Of a DNA stretch of 64,000 nucleotides, positions 35,155-45,717 are shown piece by piece. The position numbers and the translations under genes are program-made. Under the pieces are notes generated by a model, which made no database searches, was not told where the DNA came from, and saw only the letters and a program-made list of their open reading frames with translations. Positions within the stretch are counted from its first letter, which is position 1; every line of letters starts with the position of its first letter. Location: positions 62,001 through 126,000 of the forward strand of contig CAKUFD010000006.1 of the NCBI GenBank assembly GCA_934647195.1. Reading direction: 5' to 3'. The stretch comes from an uncultured Collinsella sp. Its GTDB lineage: Bacteria > Actinomycetota > Coriobacteriia > Coriobacteriales > Coriobacteriaceae.

Positions 35155-36666
35155 ATGGCAACGTTCTTTCCCGGTGAGTCTCACACATTTTCTGAGTATC
35201 TGCTCGTCCCTGGCTATTCCTCATCGGAATGCATCCCCAACAACGTTTCCCTTAAAACGCCGCTGACGCGTTTCAAGCGTGGCGAGAAGCCCGCAATCAC
35301 CCTTAACATCCCCATGGTCTCGGCCATCATGCAGTCTGTTTCCGGCGTGGACATGGGTGTTGCCCTGGCTACCGAGGGCGGTATTTCCTTCATTTACGGC
35401 TCCCAGACCCCCGAGTCCGAGGCCGCCATGGTCAAGGCCGTTAAGGACCACAAGGCCGGTTTCGTGGAGTCCGATTCCACGCTCACCCCTAAGATGACCA
35501 TGTCTGAGGTTATGGCCCTCAAGGAGAAGACCGGTCACTCCACCATGCCCGTCACCGACGACGGCACCTCGCGCGGCAAGCTCCTGGGTATCGTGACCAG
35601 CCGCGACTACCGTCCTTCGCGCGACGATCACTCCGCTTTGGTCGAGACCTTCATGACCCCGCGCGAGAAGCTCATCGTGGGCGACAAGAACATCACTCTT
35701 AAGAAGGCTAACGACGTCATCTGGGAGAACAAGCTCAACGCGCTCCCCGTCGTCGATGACTACGATCATCTGATCGGCATCGTGTTCCGCAAGGACTACG
35801 ATAGCCACAAGACCAACCCCAACGAGATGCTCGATGCCAACAAGCGCTATATGGTTGGTGCCGGTATCAACACCCGCGACTACGCTGAGCGCGTGCCCCT
35901 GTTGGTCGAGGCCGGTGCCGATGTGCTGTGCATCGACTCCTCCGAGGGCTTCTCCGAGTGGCAGAAGCGCACCATCGAGTGGATTCGCGCTAACTATGGT
36001 GAGGACGTCAAGGTTGGTGCCGGTAACGTTGTCGACGCCGAGGGCTTCCGCTTCCTGGCCGACTGCGGTGCCGACTTCATCAAGGTCGGTATCGGCGGCG
36101 GTTCCATCTGCATCACCCGTGAGACCAAGGGTATCGGCCGTGGCCAGGCTACCGCTCTGATCGACGTCTGCCGTGCTCGCGACGAGTACTTCGAGGAGAC
36201 CGGCATCTATGTGCCTGTTTGCTCTGACGGCGGTATCGTCTACGACTACCACATGACGCTTGCGCTCGCCATGGGCGCCGACTTCATGATGCTCGGCCGT
36301 TACTTCGCTCGCTTCGACGAGAGCCCGACCGACCGCGTGAACGTCAACGGCCAGTACATGAAGGAGTACTGGGGCGAGGGCTCTGCCCGTGCTCGCAACT
36401 GGCAGCGCTACGACCTGGGCGGCGCCGCGAAGCTTAGCTTCGTCGAGGGCGTCGACTCCTACGTGCCTTACGCCGGTTCCCTCAAGGACGGCGTCAACGG
36501 TACGCTCTACAAGGTCAAGTCCACGATGTGCAACTGCGGTGCGCTCTCCATTCCTGAGCTTCAGGAGAAGGCTCGTCTGACGCTCGTTTCCTCCACCTCA
36601 ATCGTCGAGGGCGGCGCTCACGACGTTGTGGTCAAGGACACCCAGCAGACGGTGACCTATCGCTAA
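35155..36666 (+). CDS. guaB: IMP dehydrogenase, divergent trichomonad-like class
   Basis: 503 residues. Converts IMP to XMP, the committed step to GMP. The barrel contains the catalytic cysteine loop [20 protein letters not shown], and two CBS domains are inserted at about residues 105-225. The C-terminal flap reads [20 protein letters not shown]. From memory this loop and flap match the Tritrichomonas foetus enzyme much better than the usual bacterial GSICTTR type. GAAGGAG precedes ATG 35155. It is flanked by its own promoter region and a terminator. The function is secure; the subclass rests on remembered sequence. Confidence 0.94.
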   Translation: MATFFPGESHTFSEYLLVPGYSSSECIPNNVSLKTPLTRFKRGEKPAITLNIPMVSAIMQSVSGVDMGVALATEGGISFIYGSQTPESEAAMVKAVKDHKAGFVESDSTLTPKMTMSEVMALKEKTGHSTMPVTDDGTSRGKLLGIVTSRDYRPSRDDHSALVETFMTPREKLIVGDKNITLKKANDVIWENKLNALPVVDDYDHLIGIVFRKDYDSHKTNPNEMLDANKRYMVGAGINTRDYAERVPLLVEAGADVLCIDSSEGFSEWQKRTIEWIRANYGEDVKVGAGNVVDAEGFRFLADCGADFIKVGIGGGSICITRETKGIGRGQATALIDVCRARDEYFEETGIYVPVCSDGGIVYDYHMTLALAMGADFMMLGRYFARFDESPTDRVNVNGQYMKEYWGEGSARARNWQRYDLGGAAKLSFVEGVDSYVPYAGSLKDGVNGTLYKVKSTMCNCGALSIPELQEKARLTLVSSTSIVEGGAHDVVVKDTQQTVTYR

Positions 36667-36765
36667 GCTTCGATTCGGCCTAGCGCGTTTGCGGCACCGA
36701 GAAAGCCCTTTCGATTTTGAGTGGGTTTTAAGCGGAGGGTGAATTTACGCCACGTTATTGGGATA

Positions 36766-36806
36766 AAGCGAGATGCCTGCAACTTGCGGGCATCTCGCTT
36801 GTTGTA
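36766..36806 (+). terminator. Terminator of guaB
   Basis: A perfect 12-bp stem (AAGCGAGATGCC 36766-36777 with GGCATCTCGCTT 36789-36800), then GTTGTATTT. Confidence 0.85.
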
Positions 36807-36834
36807 TTTGCTATCATCAACCAAGTTAACCCTA

Positions 36835-36970
36835 GGGTCGGTCGGCTAGGTTTTGCTCGCTGCAAGTTTCGCACGAGCCGAAGGCCACTTAATGTGGCCT
36901 TCGTGCGAGCAGAACTGTCCGCAGCAGTGAGTAAAGCCTAGCCGACCGACCCCAATCAAGTTAAAAGGAG
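36835..36970 (+). promoter_or_regulatory. Structured leader RNA of leuS, same core as valS leader
   Basis: A perfect 16-bp closing helix pairs 36835-36850 with 36937-36952. Inside, hairpin CGAAGGCCAC-TTAAT-GTGGCCTTCG carries the block GCCTTCGTGCGAGCAGAACT (36897-36916), identical to valS at 19 of 20 positions, preceded by CGCACGAGC (valS CGCACAAGC). CGCA (36870-36873) can pair with TGCG (36904-36907), or TGCTCGC (36854-36860) can pair with GCGAGCA (36905-36911); these two pairings exclude each other. The ribosome site AAGGAG (36965-36970) follows 13 nt after the closing helix. No T-run or T-box consensus was seen. Confidence 0.72.
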
Positions 36971-36975
36971 CTGAT

Positions 36976-39546
36976 ATGTGCGATTGCACAGATCATAAGG
37001 AAGAGATTCCTGCCTACGATGCGAAAACCATTGAGGAAAAATGGGTGAAGGCCTGGGACGACGAGAACCTTTTTGCCGTCGATACCGATCCCGCCAAGCC
37101 CAAGAAGTACGTGCTCGAGATGTTTCCGTACCCCTCGGGTGACCTTCACATGGGCCATGCGCGCAACTACACCATCGGTGACGCCATGGCGCGTCAGGCT
37201 CGTATGCGCGGCTTTGATGTGCTGCACCCCATCGGCTTCGATGCTTTTGGCCTTCCCGCCGAAAACGCCGCCATCAAGCACAACACCCAAGCCGCCGCTT
37301 GGACGTATAAGAACATGGACCAGGCGCTCGCCACGATGAAGCGCATGGGCTTTTCCTACGATATGGATCGCATGGTCAAGACCTGCAGCCCCGATTACTA
37401 TCGCTGGGGCCAGTGGATTTTCGAGAAGCTGTGGGAGCGCGGCCTGGTCTATCGCAAGAAAAATCCCGTCAACTGGTGCCCCAAGTGCGAGACAGTGCTT
37501 GCCAATGAGCAGGTGACCGAGGGCCGTTGCTGGCGCTGCGACTCCGAGGTGGAGAAGCGCGACCTGGAGCAGTGGTACATCAAGATTACCGAGTACGCGC
37601 AGGAGCTCCTCGATGACCTTGAGAAGCTTCCCGGCTGGCCCGAGCGCGTCAAGCAGATGCAGGCTAACTGGATTGGTCGCTCTGAAGGCGCCGAGGTCGA
37701 TTTCACTCTTTGCGATGCCGAGGGCAACCCCATCGAGGGCGATGAAGGCAAGATCACGGTCTTCACCACCCGTGCCGATACCCTGTTTGGCAACACGTTC
37801 TTCCTGCTTGCTCCTGAGTACAAGGGCCTGATGGAGCTGGTTGAGGGCACCGAGTATGAGGATGCCGTTCGTAAGGTCGTGGAGGGCGCCAAGCATATCT
37901 CCGCCGTCGAGCGCGCCCAGGGTACCTTGGAAAAGCACGGCGCCTTCACGGGCCGCTATGTTGTGAACCCTGTTTCCGGCGCCAAGGTGCCGGTTTGGGT
38001 TGCCGATTACATCATTTCCGATTACGGTACCGGTGCCGTCATGGCCGTTCCCTGCGGCGACCAGCGCGACTTCGAGTTCGCCAAGAAGTACGATCTTCCC
38101 ATCGTGCCCATCATTCTCTCCGATGATGACCCTCTGTATGATCAGCTCAAGAACGAGCAGAATACGGTTGTCACCTCGGTTGACTGGGATGAGGCGCTCA
38201 CCTGCGAGGGAACGCTTGTCCAGTCCGGTAAATACACCGGCATGGTGGGCGGCAAGCACTCCGAGGGCGAGGCAGCAATCGTTGCCGACCTCGAGGCTGC
38301 CGGCACCGGTAAGCGCTCCGTGCAGTATCGCCTGCGCGACTGGCTCATCTCGCGTCAGCGCTATTGGGGCAACCCCATCCCTGCCATCCACTGCGAGCAT
38401 TGCGGCATCGTTCCCGTTCCCGAGGATCAGCTGCCGGTGACGCTGCCCGAGAATCTCGACCTCGGTGCTGGCGAGACGCTTGCCGAGTGCCGCGATTTCT
38501 ACGAGACCACCTGCCCGGTGTGCGGTGCCCCGGCACGTCGCGAGACGGATACCATGGACACCTTTACGTGCTCCAGCTGGTATTACCTGCGCTATACCGA
38601 TCCGCACAACACCGAGCTCCCGTTTGGCAAGGACGCCGCGAACCACTGGATGCCGGTCGATAATTACATCGGTGGTATCGAGCATGCCATCCTGCACCTG
38701 CTCTACAGTCGCTTCTTTACCAAGGCGCTGCGCGATATGGGCCTGCTCGATGTCGACGAGCCTTTCACCAACCTGCTGTGCCAGGGCATGGTCAAGGACG
38801 AGAACGGCGACACCATGTCCAAGTCGAAGGGCAACGTCGTGCCTCCCTCGAGCGTGATCGAGCCGTACGGTGCCGACACCATGCGTCTGGCGATTCTTTT
38901 CATTGCTCCGCCCGAGAAGGACTTTGACTGGGACCCCAAGGCCGTGGCCGGCGCCAACCGCTTTATCAAGCGCGCCTGGAATATCGTGTGGCAGCTTGCA
39001 AACGATGGCGATGCCAATGCTGTGCTCGACACGTCTGCACTCTCCGACGCCGCCATGAAGCTCTATCGCGAGCGCCATCGCACGATTGCCCGCTGCACGC
39101 AGGATTTCGACCGCCAGCAGTTCAACACGGCCATCTCCGCCGTGATGGAGATCGTCAACGCTGCAAGTACGTATCTCAACGCCGAGGCAGCTGGCGAGCG
39201 CGACGCTGCTCTGTGCAGGCTCGTTGCCACCGATATCGTTTCAGTTTTGGCTCCCGTGTGCCCCTTCTGGGGAGACGAGCTGTGGCATGAGGCCTTGCAT
39301 AACGAGGGCAGCGTCTACACCGCTCCCTGGCCGGAGTTCGACCTGAGCGAGGCCGTTGAGGATGAGGTGGAGATCGCGGTCCAGGTGCTCGGCAAGATGC
39401 GTGCACATGTAAATGTTCCGACTGATGCCACGTCCGAGCAGATGCAGGCGGCCGCCGAGGGCGTTGTCGCCAAATGGATCGAGGGCAAGACAGTCGTCAA
39501 GGCCATTTGCGTTCCCGGAAAGCTTGTGAACCTGGTTGTTAAGTAG
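36976..39546 (+). CDS. leuS: Leucyl-tRNA synthetase
   Basis: 856 residues, class I synthetase charging tRNA-Leu. The HIGH-type motif is [16 protein letters not shown] near residue 48, the CP1 editing domain lies around 225-415 and includes [12 protein letters not shown], and the KMSKS motif is [11 protein letters not shown] near 613. A zinc-ribbon unit (CPKCET...CWRCDS) occurs near residues 173-195. AAGGAG is 5 nt before ATG 36976. A structured leader shared with valS precedes it. Confidence 0.97.
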   Translation: MCDCTDHKEEIPAYDAKTIEEKWVKAWDDENLFAVDTDPAKPKKYVLEMFPYPSGDLHMGHARNYTIGDAMARQARMRGFDVLHPIGFDAFGLPAENAAIKHNTQAAAWTYKNMDQALATMKRMGFSYDMDRMVKTCSPDYYRWGQWIFEKLWERGLVYRKKNPVNWCPKCETVLANEQVTEGRCWRCDSEVEKRDLEQWYIKITEYAQELLDDLEKLPGWPERVKQMQANWIGRSEGAEVDFTLCDAEGNPIEGDEGKITVFTTRADTLFGNTFFLLAPEYKGLMELVEGTEYEDAVRKVVEGAKHISAVERAQGTLEKHGAFTGRYVVNPVSGAKVPVWVADYIISDYGTGAVMAVPCGDQRDFEFAKKYDLPIVPIILSDDDPLYDQLKNEQNTVVTSVDWDEALTCEGTLVQSGKYTGMVGGKHSEGEAAIVADLEAAGTGKRSVQYRLRDWLISRQRYWGNPIPAIHCEHCGIVPVPEDQLPVTLPENLDLGAGETLAECRDFYETTCPVCGAPARRETDTMDTFTCSSWYYLRYTDPHNTELPFGKDAANHWMPVDNYIGGIEHAILHLLYSRFFTKALRDMGLLDVDEPFTNLLCQGMVKDENGDTMSKSKGNVVPPSSVIEPYGADTMRLAILFIAPPEKDFDWDPKAVAGANRFIKRAWNIVWQLANDGDANAVLDTSALSDAAMKLYRERHRTIARCTQDFDRQQFNTAISAVMEIVNAASTYLNAEAAGERDAALCRLVATDIVSVLAPVCPFWGDELWHEALHNEGSVYTAPWPEFDLSEAVEDEVEIAVQVLGKMRAHVNVPTDATSEQMQAAAEGVVAKWIEGKTVVKAICVPGKLVNLVVK

Positions 39547-39607
39547 CGATTTGTGCAAATAATGTGATGCAAATCGCTGCCAGCATCGTTGCCAGTGAGT
39601 GATTTCT

Positions 39608-39692
39608 TTGCATCTAGCTGCAGGTTTGCTATACTTGCTTAGCAATTGAAGTTAAGCCGTGAGAAGTGGGGTTTCGACCCCGCTTCTTTTTT
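39608..39692 (+). promoter_or_regulatory. Promoter plus terminator-like attenuator of the rimP-nusA-infB operon
   Basis: TTGCAT (39608-39613) and TATACT (39630-39635) are 16 nt apart. About 20 nt after the expected start, a 10-bp stem with one G-U pair (AGAAGTGGGG 39662-39671 with CCCCGCTTCT 39678-39687) is followed by six T residues. The terminator lies between the promoter and the rimP ribosome site (GAGGAGG 39697-39703), so it must be read through or relieved for operon expression. Confidence 0.7.
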
Positions 39693-39709
39693 GTATGAGG
39701 AGGTGTTGC

Positions 39710-40204
39710 ATGGTCAAGACCAAGGTAGAGCAGAGCATCATCGATGCGCTCGAGGCAGTAGCCGCCGAGCACGGCGTCGATATCGTCGATGTCGAGGTCG
39801 TGGGTGCCACCAAGGCGCCGTGTGTCCGCGTGAGGATCGACAATCTCGATGGTGAGTCCATTTCGCTCGATGAGGTGACCGCGCAGAGCAGCTGGGTAAG
39901 TGATGTCGTCGAGAGTTTGGATCCTATTTCGAGCAGCTACACGCTCGAGGTCTCTTCCCCGGGTATGGCTCGTCCCCTGCGTCGCCCTTCGGACTTCCAG
40001 AAGTTCATCGGCGAGCGCTGCGAGCTCTCGACCACTGCAACCGAGGGTCAGCGCCGCTATAAGGGCGTCATCGCCGCGGCAGACGATGCCTCGGTCACTA
40101 TTGAGACCGAGGATGGCGAGCAGACGACCATCTCCTTTGACGACGTGAAGAAATGTACCTTGAAGCCGACCTTCGACTTCAAGAAAGAGAAGGGCGGTAA
40201 ATAG
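39710..40204 (+). CDS. rimP: Ribosome maturation factor RimP
   Basis: 164 residues, the normal size. The N-terminal domain includes VDIVDVEVVG and VRVRIDN; the signature SPGMARPLRRPSDFQKFIGE follows near residue 85, and the C-terminal SH3-like domain ends with a lysine-rich tail. It assists 30S subunit assembly. ATG 39710 has GAGGAGG 6 nt upstream; a longer frame from 39659 overlaps the attenuator hairpin and is rejected. It is the first gene of a translation/transcription operon running to dnaG; nusA starts 2 nt later. Confidence 0.94.
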   Translation: MVKTKVEQSIIDALEAVAAEHGVDIVDVEVVGATKAPCVRVRIDNLDGESISLDEVTAQSSWVSDVVESLDPISSSYTLEVSSPGMARPLRRPSDFQKFIGERCELSTTATEGQRRYKGVIAAADDASVTIETEDGEQTTISFDDVKKCTLKPTFDFKKEKGGK

Positions 40205-40206
40205 AT

Positions 40207-41472
40207 ATGGCAGCATCCGAGATGATGGAAGCCCTCATGGCTCTGTGCCAGGAGAGGCATATCGATCAGCTTTACCTCATCGACCGTTTGGAGCAGTCGC
40301 TCGCCAAGAGCTATGCCGAGATCCTCCACCTTGACTGGGGCGCAAAGGTCACCATCGACCGCTCCACCGGCAAGATCTACGTGTACAAGCTCATTCCCGA
40401 CGACGATTCCATGGACGAAGAGGGCAACTACACTCGTTTCGAGGAGATTGACGTCACCCCGAAGGATACCTCTCGCATCGCGGCACAGCACGCCAAGGCA
40501 GAGATCAACGCCATCGTGCGCAATTCCGCCCGCGAGCAGATCTACGAGGAGTTCTCCGGCCGCATTGGCGATATCATCACCGGTACCGTGCTGCAGTCCA
40601 CGCCCGACTTCACGATCGTCAAGATCCGTGAGGGCGTCGAGGCCGAGCTTCCGCATTTCGACCTTCACCGCTATGAGGACGAGCGCAATGAGCGCCCCGT
40701 GGGTGAGCGCTACCTGCACAACCAGCGTCTGAAGGCAGTTATCATCGACGTGCGCGACCCCAATTCCACGGTGCCGCCCGTTCGCGGCGAGCACAGCCGT
40801 CCGCCCATCGTTATCTCCCGTACGCACCCGGCTCTCATCAAGCGCCTCTTTGAGCAGGAGGTGCCTGAGATCTACGAGGGCACCGTCGAGGTCAAGTCCA
40901 TTGCTCGCGAGCCCGGCCAGCGCTCCAAGGTCGCCGTCCATTCCCTGGACGATCGCCTGGATCCCGTGGGCGCCTGCGTCGGCCCCAAGGGCAGCCGTGT
41001 GCGCGCCGTCGTGGGCGAGCTTCGCGGTGAGCGTGTGGACGTTATCCTGTGGAATGCCGACCCTGCCGTCTATGTTGCCAACGCGCTGTCTCCGGCAAAG
41101 GTCACCCGCGTGCTCATCGACGAGGAGAAGAACTATGCCGGCGTCATCGTTCCCGACGACCAGCTTTCCCTCGCCATTGGCAAGGAGGGCCAGAATGCCC
41201 GCCTCGCCGCTCGCCTGACCGGCTGGCACATCGACATCAAGAACGAGACCCTCGCCGCCGACATCCTGAAGAACGTTCCCGTTATCGAGGAGCAGCCGGC
41301 AGATGACCTGCTGTCCGACGATGAGCCCGAGCGTTGCGCATATGTCAACGAGGACGGTATCCGTTGCCGCAACCAGGCCCGCCCCGGTTCGCGCTTCTGT
41401 GGTGTGCATGACCCCGTGAACATGGGCGAGGGCGAGTCCGATTACATTTCGGAAGCCGAGGATCTGATCTAG
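40207..41472 (+). CDS. nusA: Transcription factor NusA with C-terminal Cys3-His extension
   Basis: 421 residues. The N-terminal RNA-polymerase-binding domain (about 1-125) is followed by S1 ([20 protein letters not shown], about 130-195) and two KH domains (about 200-350, including [18 protein letters not shown] and [14 protein letters not shown]). The extra C-terminus contains Cys377, Cys387, Cys398 and His401, spaced like a small zinc knuckle, then an acidic end. NusA controls pausing, termination and antitermination and often represses its own operon. No ylxR gene lies between nusA and infB, where it commonly occurs; the Cys motif is fused in that position. Confidence 0.94.
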   Translation: MAASEMMEALMALCQERHIDQLYLIDRLEQSLAKSYAEILHLDWGAKVTIDRSTGKIYVYKLIPDDDSMDEEGNYTRFEEIDVTPKDTSRIAAQHAKAEINAIVRNSAREQIYEEFSGRIGDIITGTVLQSTPDFTIVKIREGVEAELPHFDLHRYEDERNERPVGERYLHNQRLKAVIIDVRDPNSTVPPVRGEHSRPPIVISRTHPALIKRLFEQEVPEIYEGTVEVKSIAREPGQRSKVAVHSLDDRLDPVGACVGPKGSRVRAVVGELRGERVDVILWNADPAVYVANALSPAKVTRVLIDEEKNYAGVIVPDDQLSLAIGKEGQNARLAARLTGWHIDIKNETLAADILKNVPVIEEQPADDLLSDDEPERCAYVNEDGIRCRNQARPGSRFCGVHDPVNMGEGESDYISEAEDLI

Positions 41473-41558
41473 CGGGAAGGCGCGATCGCGCCCATCCGCT
41501 TATCTGTGAGGAACCCGCAAGATCATGGGCGCTCCGTGCGCCCGAAAGGTAGGTGCTT

Positions 41559-44243
41559 ATGGCAAAGGTTCGTGTTTCAACCCTCGCCAAAGAATTTGGA
41601 ATGACCTCCAAAGAGATGCTCGAGCATCTCGCGGAGATGAAGATTCCCGCCAAGGGCGCATCGTCTGCCCTTGAGGACGCATACGTATCCATGGTGCGCA
41701 AAAAGCTCGCCCCGATCCTTGAGGCCCGAGCCGCAGAGATCGAGGCCGAGAAGCGTGCCGAGGAGGAGGCTGCTGCCGAGGAGGCCAAGCGTGCCGCCGA
41801 GGAGGCAGAGCGCGAGCGCATCGCCGCCGAGGCTCGACGTGAGGAAGAGCGCAAGATTTCCGAGGCTGCCCGTGCCGCCGAGGAAGCTGCCCGCGCTGCC
41901 GCCGCCGAGGCCGAGCGCATTGCTCGCGAGAAGGCCGAGGCCGAGCGCCGCGAGGCAGAGCTCGAGGCCAAGCGTCGCGCCGTGCCCGCCAGCGACTCCG
42001 GCTCTCGCTTCCGCTCCCTTCTGGACCAGATCGCCGCTCAGGAAGAGGTCCTGAAGGAGAAGAAGCAGGAGAGCGCCAAGAAGGAGGAGGCTCGCGAGGA
42101 CCGTCGCGGCAACCGCGACAACAACCGTCGTGGCGGCCGCCGCAACTCCGGCGAGAAGTCTGAGGACACTCCCGCCCGCAGCTCCCGTCGTTCGAGCGCT
42201 CCCTCCATGCCTGCTGGCATGGACTTCCCCAACCCTGATAAGCAGGGTAAGGGCAAGAAGCAGCACAAGGGCCACGCGGCAGGCGAGGAGGACCGTTACT
42301 CCCGCATGGCTCGCGAGGCCGAGGAGTACAGCCGCGAGAAGGTTCTCGAGGAGGCCCGCGCCGCCGTCGAGGAGGCTTCGCGCGAGTCTACCGGTCGCCG
42401 TAAGAAGCGTAAGGAGAAGCGTGAGCGCGAGGCTGCTCGCGTCCAGGAAGAGAAGAAGATCGAGGAGGCGCTGGCTCAGGGCATCAACCCCGAGGAGCTC
42501 GACGCCGTCCGCGTCTCCCAGGGCGTGACCGTGGCAGAGCTCGCTGAGGCCCTCGAGGTTCCCGCTAACGACATCATCAAGCGTCTGTTCCTGTTGGGCA
42601 CCCCGCTTACCATGACGCAGACCATGAGCGACGATCTCGTCGAGCTCGTGGCCGACGACTTGGGCCGTCAGGTCAAGATCATCACCCCGGAGGAGGAGAA
42701 CACCTTCTCGTTCTACGATGACCCGGCAGACCTCAAGCCTCGCGCCCCGGTTGTTACCGTCATGGGCCACGTCGACCACGGCAAGACGAGCCTGCTCGAC
42801 GCCATTCGCCACACCGGTGTCGCTGCCGGCGAGGCGGGCGGCATCACCCAGGCCATCGGTGCTTCCCAGGTTTTCATCAACGATCGCAAGATCACCTTCA
42901 TCGATACCCCTGGTCACGCCACCTTTACGGCCATGCGTGCCCGTGGCGCCAAGGTGACCGATATCGTCATCTTGATCGTCGCTGCCGACGACGGCGTCAT
43001 GCCTCAGACCATCGAGTCCATCAACCATGCGAAGGCCGCCGGCGTACCCATCGTCGTCGCCGTCAACAAGATCGATAAGCCCGGCGCTAACCCCGATAAG
43101 GTTCGTCAGGAGCTCACCGAGTACGGCATCATCCCCGAGGAGTGGGGCGGACAGAACATGTTCGTCAACATCTCGGCCAAGAAGAAGATTGGTATCGACG
43201 AGCTTCTCGAGACCATCATCCTCCAGGCCGACGTCCTCGAGCTCAAGGCCAACCCCGATACCTTCGCTTCGGGTAACGTTCTTGAGGCCAAGCTCGACAA
43301 GGGCCGTGGCTCCGTTGCCACCGTGCTGGTGACTCGCGGTACCCTGCGCGTGGGCGACACCCTCGTCGCAGGCCTCACGTATGGCCGCGTTCGCGCCATG
43401 CTCGACCCCAAGGGCCGTCCCGTCACCGAGGCTGGTCCCTCCGACGCCGTCGAGATCCTCGGTCTCCAGTCCGTGCCCAACGCCGGTGACGAGTTCCGTG
43501 TGTTCGAGGACGAGCGCGAGGCTCGTACGCTTGCCGAGCAGCGCTCGCTCAAGGCGCGCATCGAGGAGCAGAGCCACGTCAAGCACGTCACGCTCGAGAA
43601 TCTCTTTGACACCATGGCCGACGCCGAGGTCAAGGAGCTCAACCTCATCATCAAGGCCGATGTTCAGGGTTCCATCGAGGCCCTCAAGGACTCGCTGGAC
43701 AAGATGGATCAGTCCGAGGTGCGCATCAACACGATCCACGCCGCCGTCGGTGCCATCAACGAGACCGACGTCGTGCTCGCCGACGCCTCCAATGCCATTA
43801 TCATCGGCTTTGGCGTGCGTCCCGATGGCAAGGCACGTTCTGCCGCCGAGCATCAGGGTGTCGAGATTCGCTGCTACGATGTTATCTACAAGGCACTCGA
43901 GGACCTCGATGCCGCTCGTATCGGTATGCTCAAGCCGACTGAGGTCGAGGTTTCCACCGGTCTCGCCACCGTTCTCGACACCTTCAAGGTGCCGAAGGTC
44001 GGCATTGCCGCCGGTGTCCGTATCGAAGAGGGAGAGATCGCAGCGACCGACTCCGTGCGCCTGGTGCGCGATGGCATCGTTGTCTTCAACGGCAAGATCG
44101 CTTCGATGCGTCACTACAAGGACGAGGCCAAGAGCCTTCGTAGCGGTACCGAGGGCGGTATCGGCCTCGAGAACTTCCAGGACATCAAGCCTGGCGACCA
44201 GATCGAGGGTTACCGTATCGACCAGGTTGCCCGAACCGAGTAA
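41559..44243 (+). CDS. infB: Translation initiation factor IF-2
   Basis: 894 residues. The N-terminal region has the IF2N module ([19 protein letters not shown]), then a long, very charged Ala/Glu/Arg-rich helix and a low-complexity basic stretch to about residue 300. The GTPase domain carries [18 protein letters not shown] and NKIDKPGA between about residues 405 and 515; beta-barrel and C-terminal domains follow. It delivers initiator tRNA to the 30S subunit. ATG 41559 has AAAGG upstream. It belongs to the rimP-nusA-infB-rbfA operon; rbfA starts 15 nt later. Confidence 0.97.
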   Translation: MAKVRVSTLAKEFGMTSKEMLEHLAEMKIPAKGASSALEDAYVSMVRKKLAPILEARAAEIEAEKRAEEEAAAEEAKRAAEEAERERIAAEARREEERKISEAARAAEEAARAAAAEAERIAREKAEAERREAELEAKRRAVPASDSGSRFRSLLDQIAAQEEVLKEKKQESAKKEEAREDRRGNRDNNRRGGRRNSGEKSEDTPARSSRRSSAPSMPAGMDFPNPDKQGKGKKQHKGHAAGEEDRYSRMAREAEEYSREKVLEEARAAVEEASRESTGRRKKRKEKREREAARVQEEKKIEEALAQGINPEELDAVRVSQGVTVAELAEALEVPANDIIKRLFLLGTPLTMTQTMSDDLVELVADDLGRQVKIITPEEENTFSFYDDPADLKPRAPVVTVMGHVDHGKTSLLDAIRHTGVAAGEAGGITQAIGASQVFINDRKITFIDTPGHATFTAMRARGAKVTDIVILIVAADDGVMPQTIESINHAKAAGVPIVVAVNKIDKPGANPDKVRQELTEYGIIPEEWGGQNMFVNISAKKKIGIDELLETIILQADVLELKANPDTFASGNVLEAKLDKGRGSVATVLVTRGTLRVGDTLVAGLTYGRVRAMLDPKGRPVTEAGPSDAVEILGLQSVPNAGDEFRVFEDEREARTLAEQRSLKARIEEQSHVKHVTLENLFDTMADAEVKELNLIIKADVQGSIEALKDSLDKMDQSEVRINTIHAAVGAINETDVVLADASNAIIIGFGVRPDGKARSAAEHQGVEIRCYDVIYKALEDLDAARIGMLKPTEVEVSTGLATVLDTFKVPKVGIAAGVRIEEGEIAATDSVRLVRDGIVVFNGKIASMRHYKDEAKSLRSGTEGGIGLENFQDIKPGDQIEGYRIDQVARTE

Positions 44244-44258
44244 GAAACAGAGGGTATC

Positions 44259-44675
44259 GTGAAGCAAAACGCCGCCACTCGCCGTACCGGCGAGCAACTG
44301 CGCGAAAAGCTCGGCACCATCTTGCTGTTCGAGATCTCCGATCCGCGTCTTGACCTTGTGACCCTTACGGGTTGCGAGGTCAGCGTGGACCGCTCCTTCG
44401 CGCGCGTCTACGTGTCATGCGAAGCCGACCGCTACGATGAGGTGCTCGAGGCGCTGGAGAGCGCTAAGGGCAAGATTCGCAAGCTGTTGTCTCGTGCGCT
44501 CGATTGGCGTGTGGTCCCCCAGCTCGACTTCAAGATCGATCGCTCCACCGACCAGGCCGAGGCTATTGCCGAGGCACTCAAGGTCGTTCCCGAGACCATG
44601 TCGGTCGAGAAGGATGAGGAAGGCTACCCCATCGTGGATCCCGTTTCGCTGGAGGGCGATATCGACCATGAGTAG
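44259..44675 (+). CDS. rbfA: 30S ribosome-binding factor RbfA
   Basis: 138 residues with a KH-type fold; recognisable segments are RRTGEQLREKLGTILLFEIS, VTLTGCEVSVDRSFARVYVS and LDWRVVPQLDFKIDRSTDQ. It acts in late 30S maturation and cold adaptation. Translation starts at GTG 44259 with AGAGGG upstream. Its last 8 nt overlap the nrnA start, suggesting coupling. Confidence 0.94.
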   Translation: MKQNAATRRTGEQLREKLGTILLFEISDPRLDLVTLTGCEVSVDRSFARVYVSCEADRYDEVLEALESAKGKIRKLLSRALDWRVVPQLDFKIDRSTDQAEAIAEALKVVPETMSVEKDEEGYPIVDPVSLEGDIDHE

Positions 44676-45708
44676 CATCTCCTGCTCCTGCGGGGAAGAG
44701 GGCTTGGACGCTCCCGAGCCCTCCTTCGTGTGGGACAGCGTTGTCGAAAAAATCGAGGATGCCGAGACGATTGTCATCTGCGGTCATATCAATCCCGACG
44801 GCGATGCCATCGGATCAACGCTGGCGCTTGGTCAATCCCTGCGCCGGCGCTACCCGCAGAAGGCTATTTCGTGCCTTCTGCCCACCGAGGCACCTGTCCC
44901 GCGTGTCTACCGCTTCCTTCCGGGAGCGGCAGACATGACTCCGGCATCCTCCTATCCGCTCGATCCCGATCTGTTCATCTCCGTGGACGTGCCGACGATT
45001 GAGCGCTTAGGTGATGCCGCTGCGATTGCGATGCGTTCGGAGTATGTGGTTACGATCGACCATCATCCCGCCCGCTCGGAATTCGGTGATGTCGTGGTGC
45101 GTCGTCCCGAGGCCGCTGCCTGCGCGGTGATCATCGATGACTTCTTGATCTTTGCCGGCTATCCGGTGGATCCCGATGTGGCAAATTGCTTGCTTACGGG
45201 TCTTGTTACCGATACCGGCCGCTTCCAGTACCAAAACGCCAATTGCGAGGCGTTCACCTGTGCTTCGCGCTTGGTCCATGCCGGCGCCGATCCTGCTCTT
45301 GTGGCCCTTCGCGTCTATCAGAGCCAGCGTCTGGAGTACCTGCACCTGGAAAGCGTCGTTATGGGTCGCATCGAGGCTGCAGCGGAGGGACGTATCACCT
45401 ATAGCTATGCGCTCGCCTCCGATCTTGCCAAACATGGCGTTTCTCCCGATGAGTGCGATGGCTTGGTTGACGTCGTGAGGTCCATCGATGGGTCCATCGT
45501 CTGCCTGTTTCTGCGTGAAGTGGGGGAGGGTGAGATTCGCGGTAACCTGCGCTCCAAGTGTGCGCTCGATGTTTCGCAAATCGCTGCTCGACACGATGGC
45601 GGCGGCCATGCGGCTGCTGCTGGATTTACTTTTTATGGCACGGTTGAGGAGGCGTTGGACGTCCTTCTTCCCGAGCTGATCGAACTGGTTCACACGCTCG
45701 ATGCGTAA
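44668..45708 (+). CDS. nrnA: DHH/DHHA1 phosphoesterase, NrnA-type nanoRNase
   Basis: 346 residues. The DHH domain has CGHINPDGDAIGSTLALG (about residues 38-55), VPTIERLGDA, the namesake TIDHHPARSEFGD and TDTGRFQY; the DHHA1 domain ends with HDGGGHAAAAGF. These predict an Mn-dependent enzyme degrading nanoRNA or c-di-NMP products and dephosphorylating pAp. The start ATG 44668 lies inside the rbfA 3' end; a much longer frame upstream is just the alternate frame of rbfA. Placement between rbfA and truB is the usual one in Gram-positives. Confidence 0.9.
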   Translation: MSSISCSCGEEGLDAPEPSFVWDSVVEKIEDAETIVICGHINPDGDAIGSTLALGQSLRRRYPQKAISCLLPTEAPVPRVYRFLPGAADMTPASSYPLDPDLFISVDVPTIERLGDAAAIAMRSEYVVTIDHHPARSEFGDVVVRRPEAAACAVIIDDFLIFAGYPVDPDVANCLLTGLVTDTGRFQYQNANCEAFTCASRLVHAGADPALVALRVYQSQRLEYLHLESVVMGRIEAAAEGRITYSYALASDLAKHGVSPDECDGLVDVVRSIDGSIVCLFLREVGEGEIRGNLRSKCALDVSQIAARHDGGGHAAAAGFTFYGTVEEALDVLLPELIELVHTLDA

Positions 45709-45717
45709 AGGTGATGC

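Noticed and set aside
39545..39582. Terminator after leuS
   Set aside because: AGCGATTTG...CAAATCGCT forms a 9-bp stem, but the loop is 16-17 nt, no T-run follows, and the arm overlaps the stop codon. It was not strong enough to list.
41741..42500. Alanine/glutamate-rich repetitive coding DNA as a repeat element
   Set aside because: It is the normal low-complexity N-terminal part of IF-2, in frame and without true sequence repeats.
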